NCBI GenBank assembly: GCA_002412595.1
Contig: DHVJ01000015.1
Span: 104,776-168,775 of the forward strand
DNA: 64,000 nucleotides
Reading direction: 5' to 3'
DNA from: Anaerolineaceae bacterium UBA5211
GTDB lineage: Bacteria > Chloroflexota > Anaerolineae > Anaerolineales > Anaerolineaceae
Shown here: piece after piece, positions 17,058 through 25,984 of the stretch
How positions within the stretch are numbered: the first letter of the stretch is position 1
Layout: every line of letters begins with the position of its first letter
Notes under the pieces: generated by a model
Told to the model about the DNA's origin: nothing
The model's database searches: none
Seen by the model: only the letters and a program-made list of their open reading frames with translations
Translations under genes and position numbers: made by a program

Positions 17058-17255
17058 CGTTTTAATATTTTACCGTAGTATTTTTTAACCATTAATCCCA
17101 TTATCAAATCCCGTAGAATGAATCCTGAAATCTCGGAACATGCAAGGTATATAATTAATAAAGAGTGTATAGAAAACCGAAACAACAATTTTACTATTTT
17201 GTTTTCTATCCACAACCATTCCTTCATAGGTAGTTTGATTTCCGGGGAAAGTGCA

Positions 17256-20183
17256 ATGACACTTAGAAAAAAATTACTGATGATGTATTTGGCAATTGGC
17301 ACTGTTGTGCTATTGCTAATGGGAATCTGGATGTTTGAGGAAATTAAGAAAAATCAACTGGAAATCGTTGAAGCAAATGTCAACAAACAGCTGGCCCTTC
17401 TGGATTTTAGCCTTACCAATTTTATCGTTGAAGTCGAGAACAACATACAAGCCCTGGCGGAAAACGATATCATATCTACCAGAGAAGACGAAAATTTCAC
17501 AAATTTTCTGGAAGCAGATGAAACCACTTTCGAATACCATATTGGATACACTGAACAAAGCATTATCAATATTTTAAACACTTTCAGAACCACCCACCCA
17601 TATGTCAACTCTGTTTATATGGGCCGCGAGAATGGAAGTTTCATCCGCTCCCATCCAAGAAATGAACCTACACAATACGATCCGCGTGACCGGCCTTGGT
17701 ATATTCTCGCAAAAGAAAATCCAGGCAAAATAATGATTACAGAACCTTACCAGTCATTGACGACTACAGATATAAACGTTGGCATTGTGACTGCTTTATT
17801 GGATCAGGAGGATAAAATCTACGGCGTTATCGGGGCAGATGTCACATTGACCGCCCTGACCGATTTTATATCCGGTTTTGATGTCGGTCACTCCGGTCAA
17901 TTACTGCTCGTAAATGAGCAAGGAGCAATACTAGCCAATAAAAATTCGCGGCTTCTTTTTAAAAATGTTCAGACCATGCTCGGTGAATCTTCCGTCCAAT
18001 TCATGAATACAGATCAGGGCAGGATTACTTACCGGAATAATTATTGCTTTTACTACACATCCCCGCAACTGGGTTGGAAAATCGCAGCAATTATCCCAAT
18101 TTCCGCAATCAACAAGGAGGCCCAATCCCAAGCAATGTATCCGCCCTTATTCAGCCTATTTCTAACGCTTATCCTGTTTGGCTTACTATCCAGTATCGGT
18201 TTGACAAAATTTGTATCTTCACCTCTGAATAATTTAAATGAAGTAACTCAGCATATCGTTGAATCAGGCAGTCTGGATCAGCAGGTAGAGATTCAATCCA
18301 AAGACGAAATTGGGGAATTGGGGCTTTCATTTAACGAAATGGTGGCTAAACGCAAACAGGTAGATGAAGCACTTCAACAGGAACGAGATTTGGCCACCGC
18401 GTTTGGGGAAGCCATCGCGTTACTTGGTTCAACGTTAAAACTGAATGAAGTTCTGGACCGCATCCTCGAACAAGTTAGCCGGGTGGTTCCCAATGATTCA
18501 GCCAATGTGATGCTGATTAAAGATGACCTGGCTTATATCTCACGATTCCGAGGATACGGCCAATACCAACTTGATACCGTTATGTCAAAAACCACATTTC
18601 GGATCGCGGAAGTGCCCAGCCTGAAACAGATTTTTGAACAGAAAAAACCAATCATTGTCGCGGATGCGGCCAACTTTCCCGGTTGGGTAAAGATAAAAGG
18701 TCAGGAATTCCTGCACTCCTATGCCGGTGCACCCATCCTGGTGCAGGATAAAGTTATTGGTTTTCTAAACGTGGATTCCGCCATAGCAAATTTCTACACA
18801 GAGGAGCACATCCAGACGCTGAGCACTTTTGCCAAACATGCCGCGATTGCCATTGAAAATGCACAGCTGCATACGCAGATCCAAAATCATGCCATCGAAC
18901 TGCGAAAACAAATTAAAGAAGCGACCAGGGAAATCCACCGGCGGGCAAGTGAACTGGAGGCTTTATATAAAATTGGCAAGGAAATCACCTCAACCCTGGA
19001 TTTAGATGCAACCCTTCAAAGCATCACCAATAGCGCGGCCGAAATTGTGAATGCTGACCGGAGTATTATCCAACTTGTGGATCCGGAGAACCTGAGATTG
19101 ATCAACGTTGTAGGTTACGGATATTCAAAATCAGATTTGAATGCCCAACCATTTGAGGAATTTCGGGAAAGCATTTATAACCTGGTTCTTCAGGAAAAAA
19201 CTGCCACATTATCGAAAGATATCCTGAAAGATAAAAGGATTCAAAGCAAAGCGTTAACGCATGCCAATTTTGAAAAGTACAAATCAATTGCAACTGCTCC
19301 GTTAGTAATATCCGATCAAATCATTGGAACACTGGCTGTGATCAACAAAAAGGGAAGAAGGAAATTTAAAGATGAAGACCTGGATTTAATCACCATGCTG
19401 GCAGGGCAAGCTGCTATCGCCATCGAAAATGCGCGTTTGTACGAAAAAGCGCAGGAAGCCGACCGATTAAAATCCGCTTTTCTAGCCAGCATGTCACATG
19501 AATTACGCACTCCTCTCAATTCCATCATCGGCTTTACCGGCATATTGCTTCAGGGATTGGTGGGTGATTTGAATGACGAACAGAACAAGCAATTACACAT
19601 GGTGCAAAATAGTGCTAAGCACCTGCTCGAATTGATCAATGATGTTCTGGATATTTCCAAGATTGAAGCTGACCAGATGAATATTTTCCCCGAGCAATTT
19701 GATATGCACGCATTGATTGAAAAAGTGGCCCGTACCATAACGCCGCTGGCTGATAAGAAAGGCCTGGGCTTACACGTGGAAATTAGCGCGGAAGTGGGCC
19801 AAATTTACAGCGATCGCCGGCGTGTCGAACAAATCCTCATCAATTTACTCAACAATGCCATAAAATATACCGAGCAAGGGGAAGTCTTTATCAAATGCGA
19901 AGTCCGTGATTCCTTTATTGAGACTCGTGTGATTGACACAGGTATTGGTATTAAGGATGAAGAACTAAAGCTTCTGTTCAAACCTTTCCAACAGGTAAAC
20001 ACCGGTTTGTCCCGTCAATACGAGGGGACAGGCCTCGGATTAGCTATTTGCAAACGGTTGGTAGAGAAATTAGGGGGAAAAATCAGTGTAAAAAGCGAAT
20101 GGGGCAAGGGAAGTACATTCTTTTTTACTTTGCCGCTCGAGAAACGGGAGGACAACGATGAAACCCAACATTCTAATAATTGA
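17256..20183 (+). CDS. Hybrid-input sensor histidine kinase (Cache, HAMP, GAF, HisKA, HATPase)
   Basis: The 975-residue kinase has an N-terminal membrane span (about residues 9-27), an extracytoplasmic dCache region (RDRPWYILAKENPGKIMITEPY), a second span near residue 300, a HAMP segment, two GAF domains, a HisKA domain with phospho-accepting H748 (SHELRTPLNSIIGF), and HATPase boxes NLLNNAIKYT, DTGIGI (about 894) and GTGLGLAIC (about 923). It should sense an external ligand and phosphorylate the receivers encoded immediately downstream. The frame is open from 17118, but the ATG at 17256 is preferred because it directly precedes the first membrane span and has GGGGA 8 nt upstream. Confidence 0.88.
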   Translation: MTLRKKLLMMYLAIGTVVLLLMGIWMFEEIKKNQLEIVEANVNKQLALLDFSLTNFIVEVENNIQALAENDIISTREDENFTNFLEADETTFEYHIGYTEQSIINILNTFRTTHPYVNSVYMGRENGSFIRSHPRNEPTQYDPRDRPWYILAKENPGKIMITEPYQSLTTTDINVGIVTALLDQEDKIYGVIGADVTLTALTDFISGFDVGHSGQLLLVNEQGAILANKNSRLLFKNVQTMLGESSVQFMNTDQGRITYRNNYCFYYTSPQLGWKIAAIIPISAINKEAQSQAMYPPLFSLFLTLILFGLLSSIGLTKFVSSPLNNLNEVTQHIVESGSLDQQVEIQSKDEIGELGLSFNEMVAKRKQVDEALQQERDLATAFGEAIALLGSTLKLNEVLDRILEQVSRVVPNDSANVMLIKDDLAYISRFRGYGQYQLDTVMSKTTFRIAEVPSLKQIFEQKKPIIVADAANFPGWVKIKGQEFLHSYAGAPILVQDKVIGFLNVDSAIANFYTEEHIQTLSTFAKHAAIAIENAQLHTQIQNHAIELRKQIKEATREIHRRASELEALYKIGKEITSTLDLDATLQSITNSAAEIVNADRSIIQLVDPENLRLINVVGYGYSKSDLNAQPFEEFRESIYNLVLQEKTATLSKDILKDKRIQSKALTHANFEKYKSIATAPLVISDQIIGTLAVINKKGRRKFKDEDLDLITMLAGQAAIAIENARLYEKAQEADRLKSAFLASMSHELRTPLNSIIGFTGILLQGLVGDLNDEQNKQLHMVQNSAKHLLELINDVLDISKIEADQMNIFPEQFDMHALIEKVARTITPLADKKGLGLHVEISAEVGQIYSDRRRVEQILINLLNNAIKYTEQGEVFIKCEVRDSFIETRVIDTGIGIKDEELKLLFKPFQQVNTGLSRQYEGTGLGLAICKRLVEKLGGKISVKSEWGKGSTFFFTLPLEKREDNDETQHSNN

Positions 20184-20541
20184 AGACAACGAACAGAATC
20201 TCTACCTGGTGACTTTTATCCTTGAAAAATACGATTACAAGGTCATCCAGGCGCGCAATGGACCGCAAGGCATCCAGATTGCCAGGCAAAATTCCCCTGA
20301 TCTCATCTTGCTGGATATTCAATTGCCAATTATGGATGGCTATGACGTTGCCAGAGAATTACGGAAATTTCTAGGTAAAACAGTTCCCATCATCGCCATC
20401 ACCTCCTATGCCATGCCAGGCGATCGCGAGAAAGCTTTGGAAGCCGGTTGTTCAGACTACATCACCAAACCGATTAATCCGGATACTTTCATATCCAATA
20501 TTGAACAGTATCTGTCCGATCGTGATTCCAAAGGAGGTTGA
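20158..20541 (+). CDS. Single-domain CheY-like response regulator
   Basis: This 127-residue protein is a lone receiver domain: acidic pair E9-D10, phospho-acceptor D53 (LLDIQLP), a threonine in AITSYA and a lysine in ITKPI. With no output domain it probably relays phosphate or acts by protein contact, as in DivK-like proteins. Its start overlaps the kinase stop by 26 nt, so the two are translationally coupled. The likely partners are the upstream kinase and the downstream receiver/HD-GYP protein. Confidence 0.88.
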   Translation: MKPNILIIEDNEQNLYLVTFILEKYDYKVIQARNGPQGIQIARQNSPDLILLDIQLPIMDGYDVARELRKFLGKTVPIIAITSYAMPGDREKALEAGCSDYITKPINPDTFISNIEQYLSDRDSKGG

Positions 20542-20545
20542 ACGG

Positions 20546-23044
20546 ATGATAAATATTTTGGTGGTTGATGATAATGAAGAAAACCGCTATCTTCTGAAAG
20601 TAATTTTCGAAAGCAACGGATATAAAGTAACCCTGGTAAACAATGGTAATGAAGCTTTGGAAGCAGCCAGGTCCAGCTTACCCGATCTGGTTATTTCAGA
20701 TATTTTGATGCCGGGTATGGATGGGTTTAGCTTATGCCGGCAATGGAAAACGGATGACCAATTGGTCAATATTCCATTCTTGTTTTACACAGCCACCTAC
20801 ACCGATGCCAAGGATGAAGATTTTGCGCTCAGTTTGGGAGCCGAACGATTTATCCGCAAACCGGCAGAACCCAACCAATTGATCGGAATCATTCATGAAG
20901 TACTTACTGAAAAACAGGAGAATAAAACCAGCGAAACACCTGTTGCTGTTGAACAGGAAACGGTTTATTTTAAAAAGTATAACGAAGCATTGATCCGCAA
21001 GATGGAAGATAAAATGCTGGAGTTGGAGAAGGTTAATGAGCGTTTATCAGCCTTATTCCAGGCCAGTGTCGAACTAACTTCGTTGATGCCCAAGAAAGAT
21101 TTTATCTCGCTGATCCTTAACAAAATCATCCATCAAATCGATGGTTTGCTGGCAGATTATTTCGAATTCAATGAAACAAAAAAAGAATTTCAATTGCAGG
21201 CAAACGCAGGTTCTAACGCGAGTGATTTAGAAAAATATCAAAAAGATCTGGTTTTTCATCTGGGAGAAGAGCACGGTTTGGTCGGATTAGTGGGCCTATC
21301 GCGTGAGCCATTAATTCTGAACGATACCCGCAATGATCCGCGCTGGATAAATGCAAACAAATCCATTCGCTCCGCACTTTTTTTGCCCATGGTCTGCGAG
21401 AAACGCTTGATCGGAGTATTAAGCATTCTAAGCACAACTCCGGATACTTTTGATCAGAAATTCTCACGCGATATGGCAACACTCGCGAACAATTTGGCAA
21501 TTGCAGTTGATCGATCACATTTTCTCGAAGAAATTCAACAAAATGAGAAAGCTTTACTGGAAAACGAAAAATTTCTGAACAATATTATCGAGAACATTCC
21601 CAACATGTTATTTGTAAAAGACGCAAAAGAACTACGCTTCGTGCGGTTTAACAAAGCCGGTGAAGAATTATTGGGTTATTCTAAGCAGGAAATGCAGGGA
21701 AAGAATGACTATGACCTTTTCCCAAAAGATGAGGCAGATGTTTTTTATAAAAAAGATAAAGAGGCACTCAAGAATAATCTCTTTATTGATATCCCCGAAG
21801 AAAAGATTCAAACCAGGTATAAAGGCGAACGGATTTTGCACACCAAGAAAATACCGATCCTGGATGAACAGGGTATGCCAAAATACTTGTTAGGAATCTC
21901 CGAAGATATTACCAAACAAAAACGTTCGGAGCAGCTGCTTAACGCGTTGAATCAGGCTGCGGTTGTTATGGCCACCGCGTTAACTCCCCTGGACATATTC
22001 ACTACTGTTGCTTGTGAACTCAGAAAACTTGATCTTTCCTGTTTGTTGTTTCCAATTGAGGATGTTCACGCCAAATTATTTTCCACCTATTTAGATAGCG
22101 AAACAATCTCTTCATCGAAAGCTAAAGATTCAGCAGAAGTAAAAAACAGAGAATTTTTAATACCGATTGAAGCAGTAAGTCCTTTTAAGCAAGCTATATT
22201 TGAAAAAAAATCTATCTTTGTAAATCATTCTGATGAAATTCTCACACAGATATTCCCTAAATTTTCCGATAATGTTTCAAAGAATTTCTCTAAGCTTTTT
22301 GGAACTTCAAAGATATTGGTTGCGCCGCTTGTGATTGAAGATAAAGTGATCGGTATTTTCTTAGTCCAGTCAATAAATCTGACTCCCGAAGACACACCGG
22401 CTGTCACTGCCTTCGCCAACCAACTTGCGGCTGCCTGGAACAAAGCCAAGCTGACCACAAAGCTGCAGAATACCATCAGTGGGATCATCCAAACCATTGC
22501 GCTGATTGTTGAAACGCGAGATCCATACACAGCCGGGCATCAAAAACGAGTCAGCGCATTGGCTGCTGCCATAGGCGAAGAAATGGATCTTCCTTCTGAA
22601 AAAATTGAGGCTGTACGAATAGCCAGCCTCATTCACGATTTGGGCAAGATCCATATTCCGGCCGAGATCTTGAGCAAGCCCGGCAAGTTAACCCCGCTCG
22701 AATACGACCTGGTAAAAATCCATCCGCAAGTAGGCTTTGATTTATTGAAAAACATTGACTTTCCCTGGCCAATCGCCCAAATCATTCTCCAACATCATGA
22801 AAAGATGAACGGGTCCGGTTACCCGCAGGGACTGAGTCGGGACGAGATATTGATTGAATCTCGGATTTTAGCCGTCGCTGATGTCATCGAAGCTATGTCC
22901 TCTCACCGGCCTTACCGGCCTGCTTTGGGATTTGAGGCAGCCAAAGAAGAAGTTGTTTCAAAGAAAAACCAGCTATATGATTCCATTGTTGTGGATGCAT
23001 GTATAAAAGTGTTCGAAAAGGGATTTAATTTTCCTGCCGATTAA
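20546..23044 (+). CDS. Response regulator with GAF, PAS and HD-GYP phosphodiesterase domains
   Basis: The 832-residue protein starts with a receiver domain (D8-D9, phospho-acceptor D52, lysine in IRKPAEP), followed by a GAF domain, a PAS domain near residues 350-470 (NIIENIPNMLFVKDAKELRFV), a second GAF-like region and a C-terminal HD-GYP domain. The HD motif is IHDLGKIHIP (about 697) and the GYP part reads HHEKMNGSGYP. HD-GYP enzymes hydrolyse cyclic di-GMP. The ATG at 20546 is used because AAGGAGG lies just upstream and the receiver begins at once. It is 4 nt after the CheY gene, completing a kinase-relay-output cassette that links an outside signal to cyclic di-GMP. Confidence 0.88.
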   Translation: MINILVVDDNEENRYLLKVIFESNGYKVTLVNNGNEALEAARSSLPDLVISDILMPGMDGFSLCRQWKTDDQLVNIPFLFYTATYTDAKDEDFALSLGAERFIRKPAEPNQLIGIIHEVLTEKQENKTSETPVAVEQETVYFKKYNEALIRKMEDKMLELEKVNERLSALFQASVELTSLMPKKDFISLILNKIIHQIDGLLADYFEFNETKKEFQLQANAGSNASDLEKYQKDLVFHLGEEHGLVGLVGLSREPLILNDTRNDPRWINANKSIRSALFLPMVCEKRLIGVLSILSTTPDTFDQKFSRDMATLANNLAIAVDRSHFLEEIQQNEKALLENEKFLNNIIENIPNMLFVKDAKELRFVRFNKAGEELLGYSKQEMQGKNDYDLFPKDEADVFYKKDKEALKNNLFIDIPEEKIQTRYKGERILHTKKIPILDEQGMPKYLLGISEDITKQKRSEQLLNALNQAAVVMATALTPLDIFTTVACELRKLDLSCLLFPIEDVHAKLFSTYLDSETISSSKAKDSAEVKNREFLIPIEAVSPFKQAIFEKKSIFVNHSDEILTQIFPKFSDNVSKNFSKLFGTSKILVAPLVIEDKVIGIFLVQSINLTPEDTPAVTAFANQLAAAWNKAKLTTKLQNTISGIIQTIALIVETRDPYTAGHQKRVSALAAAIGEEMDLPSEKIEAVRIASLIHDLGKIHIPAEILSKPGKLTPLEYDLVKIHPQVGFDLLKNIDFPWPIAQIILQHHEKMNGSGYPQGLSRDEILIESRILAVADVIEAMSSHRPYRPALGFEAAKEEVVSKKNQLYDSIVVDACIKVFEKGFNFPAD

Positions 23045-23083
23045 ATTTCTTTTTTACCTGCATTGGAAACATACTTACCACGC

Positions 23084-23124
23084 CAAAAAAAAAGGTTGTT
23101 CAGGTTTACCCGAACAACCTTTTT
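23084..23124. terminator. Bidirectional terminator
   Basis: AGGTTGTTC and GAACAACCT form a 9-bp stem flanked by an A-run on the left and a T-run on the right. It sits between the convergent HD-GYP gene and the secreted-protein gene and can stop transcription both ways. Confidence 0.85.
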
Positions 23125-23136
23125 GATATATGTTCT

Positions 23137-23667
23137 TTAGCGTCTTCCGCCGCGCCCCATGGAGCCCATACTGCCGTAGGCAGAAGTGCCAACACGCTGG
23201 TTCAAATACAATGGGGTATCGCCGGGGTTACAGGTGCCGTCACAGGCAGTCAAACCTGAGCCGCGGTTGCTGCTGGCAGCGCCGCGAGCATTAGCGCCCT
23301 GCTGCACACTTTGCAGCCAGGCTGCTTCTTCAGCGGTCAGCGCACCGTCGGCCATGGCCATATCGATGGCTTTTTCACGCACGCTATCAAACAGGTCAAA
23401 GACCTCGTCGGCGGGCACACCCTGGGCCAGCGCAATGCTGGTGAAGGTAGCGCCGGCATCATACTGCGCGGCCACATCCGCTTCGTTCATGCCCAGTGCA
23501 TCGGCGATGGCGGGGATCATGTACGCATCCAGCGAGGCATCGATGGCAACACCTGTACCCCAACCCGCGGTTTCGTCAGAGGCGCTCTGCGCGAAGGCCG
23601 CACCGCTGGAAGCCATTAAAACGGTCAATGCAACTGCTGCTGAGATCATGGTTTTTCTTGTGTTCAT
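23137..23667 (-). CDS. Small secreted protein of unknown function with Gly/Arg tail
   Basis: I do not recognise a named family. The 176-residue protein has a clear signal peptide (MNTRKTMISAAVALTVLMAS, cleavage likely after AAFA), an acidic helical body (GMNEADVAAQYDAGATFTSIA and DGALTAEEAAWLQSV, the latter resembling a calcium-loop or helix-turn segment), a CDGTC cysteine pair, and a tail rich in Gly, Ser, Met and Arg ending GRGGRR. It is probably exported and may be surface bound. It is monocistronic, with a shared terminator 13 nt after its stop. Confidence 0.7.
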   Translation of the reverse strand: MNTRKTMISAAVALTVLMASSGAAFAQSASDETAGWGTGVAIDASLDAYMIPAIADALGMNEADVAAQYDAGATFTSIALAQGVPADEVFDLFDSVREKAIDMAMADGALTAEEAAWLQSVQQGANARGAASSNRGSGLTACDGTCNPGDTPLYLNQRVGTSAYGSMGSMGRGGRR

Positions 23668-23780
23668 TTTTCATATCCTTTGTTTCGTTGATTTAACTGA
23701 ATCCAGTTTCTCATGCGAATGTGAAGGATTTGTGAAGAAAGCGTGAAAAACTCTTATGATTGTCAATATCTCGAAAAGAT

Positions 23781-23810
23781 AAAAAAAGAAGGCGATTGGC
23801 CTTCTTTTTT
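23781..23810. terminator. Terminator after rhaM
   Basis: GAAGGC and GCCTTC with flanking A6 and T6 runs give a stem that works on either strand. It lies about 34 nt beyond the rhaM stop and closes the minus-strand rhaB-rhaM unit. Confidence 0.85.
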
Positions 23811-23843
23811 ATCAACAGACAACCTACAAATAAACCCGACAGA

Positions 23844-24167
23844 TCAATCCAGATGGAAAACCTCTTCAATCTCCAGCATGGATTCATCCGCGCGCTTTCC
23901 TCCCAAGGCTTCAAAGAAAGGCGCCATAGCTGCCTGCCATTTTTCGTTGATGGCTTCTTTTTCCATACCATCCAGCGCGGTCTGAAAATCCTGCGGGGTC
24001 TCAAAGTAGCCGAACAGCAAGCCATCTTCGCGCATGAAGAGTGAATAATTATGCCAGCCGGTGCGGCTGAGCGCCTCTTTCATCTCCAGCCAGACATTTT
24101 GATGCACTTTTTTGTATTCTTCAATTTTCTCCGGTCGAACCTTCAATAAAAAACCAACCCGTTTCAT
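23844..24167 (-). CDS. rhaM: L-rhamnose mutarotase
   Basis: This 107-residue protein matches RhaM, which interconverts alpha and beta L-rhamnose so that the isomerase gets its preferred anomer. Visible family marks are the N-terminal MKRVGFLLKVRPEKIEEYKKVH with the catalytic histidine, and the segments WHNYSLFMREDGLLFGYFE and KWQAAMAPFF. Length is the usual ~105. It lies 11 nt after rhaB, the expected partner. Confidence 0.92.
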   Translation of the reverse strand: MKRVGFLLKVRPEKIEEYKKVHQNVWLEMKEALSRTGWHNYSLFMREDGLLFGYFETPQDFQTALDGMEKEAINEKWQAAMAPFFEALGGKRADESMLEIEEVFHLD

Positions 24168-24178
24168 CGTGTTTCCTC

Positions 24179-25696
24179 CTAAAAAGCCAATTTTGTTTTT
24201 TCCAGGTTTATTTTAAACGCTTCATAGGCAACATTCCACTCATCCGGCTTACCCGGTTGGTAAGTCTCAATGGGAAAAGAATTGCGGATGATCGCGGTGC
24301 CTTGTTCACCATCTTCAATAATTCCTGCTGCGCGCGCCTGGGTAATCAGGTTGCCCACCGCAGTAGCTTCCACCGGGCCGGTGAGCACAGGTTTGCCTAA
24401 AGCGTCCGCTGTGAATTGATTCAGCAGCCGGTTCTGCGTGCCGCCGCCGATAATATGAACCACGGCAGTCTTACGGCCGGAAACCTCCTCTAGTTTTTCA
24501 ATCACATAGCGGTAGCGCAGCGCCAAACCCTGCAGCACTGCCCGCAGCACCTCGCCTTCGTTGGCTGGCAGCGGCTGCCCGGTCAGGCGGCAGTAATCGA
24601 CAACTTTATCAGCCATACTACCCATTCCTAAAAATTCCCGGTAGTCCGGATCGATAAAAGCCTTCAGGTGCGGGGCCTGCGTGGCCATCCCGGCCATTTC
24701 GGCATAGGAAAATTCCCGGCCTTCCTGCTGCCATTGGCTGCGGCATTGCTGGACAATCCACAAACCCATCACGTTCTTGGAAAAGCGATAGCTGCCGTCC
24801 AACCCGCCCTCGTTGGTGAAATTGTAGCGCAGGCTGAGCGGGGATATGACCGGTTCAGGCACATTCATGCCCACAATCGACCAGGTGCCTGAACTGATCC
24901 AGACATAGTCATCGCGCTTGGCCGGCACAGCTGAGACAGCCGCGCCGGTATCGTGCGTGGCCGGCACGACCACGCTGGGATTGCACCCCAACTCCGCAGC
25001 CAGCGCCGGGCGCAGCCCGCCCAGCCGCGTGCCGGGCATGACGATGCGCGGGAAAATTACTCTCGGCAGCTGCATAGCATCCAATATTTCAGCCGACCAA
25101 TCCCGTTTACGGCTGTCCAGGCATTGAGTAGTGGTAGCATTGGTAAACTCCACAGCCGCCGTTCCGCTTAGCCAATAATGGATCAGGTCCGCCATCATCA
25201 GGAATTTATCCGCGATTTGCAGCTGCGGGGATTGGCCTACAACCATGGACAGCAATTGGTACAGGGTGCTGATCTGCATGAATTGAATGCCGGTGATGCG
25301 GTAAATATCCTCCTTCGGCATGCGCGCAAAGGCTTCTTCCAGCATGCCATCCGTACGGCTGTCGCGATAATGAAAGGGCATGCCCAGCAGTGCTCCATTC
25401 TTATCCAATAGCCCAAAATCCACCCCCCAGGTGTCCACGCCAACAGAAGTCAGGGGCGCCTGTCCGGCCGCCAATTTTATGCCTTTTTTTATCTCGCTCC
25501 ATATGCGCACCACATCCCATACCAGGCTGGTACCGCTATGGTCATCTTTCTGGTAATCGGTCGGAAAACTATTTGCCCCGGTCAAAAAACGATGCTGCTC
25601 CGAAAGTGTCATTCTGCCGTTATCAAGCGTGCCTAAAATGGCGCGGCCGCTCTCCGCTCCCAGGTCCAACGCCAGAAAATGTTTCGCATTGTTCAT
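24179..25696 (-). CDS. rhaB: L-rhamnulokinase
   Basis: RhaB phosphorylates L-rhamnulose at O1 with ATP. The 505-residue protein has the family motifs ALDLGAESGRAILG near residue 10, SVGVDTWGVDFGLLD, the substrate loop FHYRDSRTDGM, SSGTWSIVG and HIIGGGTQNRLLNQFTADAL. The frame extends 11 codons further, but the ATG at 25696 directly precedes the ATP-binding strand. It is followed by rhaM, and a sugar ABC importer lies upstream on the same strand, separated by 288 nt that hold a candidate small RNA on the other strand. Confidence 0.93.
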   Translation of the reverse strand: MNNAKHFLALDLGAESGRAILGTLDNGRMTLSEQHRFLTGANSFPTDYQKDDHSGTSLVWDVVRIWSEIKKGIKLAAGQAPLTSVGVDTWGVDFGLLDKNGALLGMPFHYRDSRTDGMLEEAFARMPKEDIYRITGIQFMQISTLYQLLSMVVGQSPQLQIADKFLMMADLIHYWLSGTAAVEFTNATTTQCLDSRKRDWSAEILDAMQLPRVIFPRIVMPGTRLGGLRPALAAELGCNPSVVVPATHDTGAAVSAVPAKRDDYVWISSGTWSIVGMNVPEPVISPLSLRYNFTNEGGLDGSYRFSKNVMGLWIVQQCRSQWQQEGREFSYAEMAGMATQAPHLKAFIDPDYREFLGMGSMADKVVDYCRLTGQPLPANEGEVLRAVLQGLALRYRYVIEKLEEVSGRKTAVVHIIGGGTQNRLLNQFTADALGKPVLTGPVEATAVGNLITQARAAGIIEDGEQGTAIIRNSFPIETYQPGKPDEWNVAYEAFKINLEKTKLAF

Positions 25697-25800
25697 CAAA
25701 GCTCTCTTTCCCGGCTGACGAACTATCATTTATCAGCCGGTTTGATGGATGATTTGAAATTAGCCCAGCCTTTTTTCAGCCATTTCAACTTGAAAAATAC

Positions 25801-25913
25801 TATAATAAGTGCGTCCTTCTTACTTTACCCAACTTGGGTTAAATTGAGGCTCCTGGTACCTGCCCTGCCGGTTGTCAATCCTTACAGGTCGGTTTAGGAG
25901 CCTCTTTTTTTTT
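25801..25913 (+). ncRNA. Candidate plus-strand small RNA with intrinsic terminator
   Basis: Between two minus-strand genes the plus strand shows a TATAAT box (25801-25806), a small hairpin ACCCAA/TTGGGT (25827-25839), then a 9-bp stem GAGGCTCCT (25846-25854) with AGGAGCCTC (25896-25904) followed by nine Ts. The T-run is on the plus strand only, so the terminator does not serve the flanking genes. The loop contains a second pairing, ACCTG with CAGGT. No good -35 box was found and no known RNA family was recognised. A ~100-nt RNA starting near 25813 is the simplest reading. Confidence 0.45.
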
Positions 25914-25984
25914 GAAGTTTTTCTTTCGGATACGGCCGTTTGAAGCCAAATCACCCGCAAGCTTACTTTATAGCAGGGTTATTT

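Noticed and set aside
17118..17255. N-terminal extension of the histidine kinase
   Set aside because: 46 polar residues before the first membrane span, without a ribosome site; ATG 17256 fits better.
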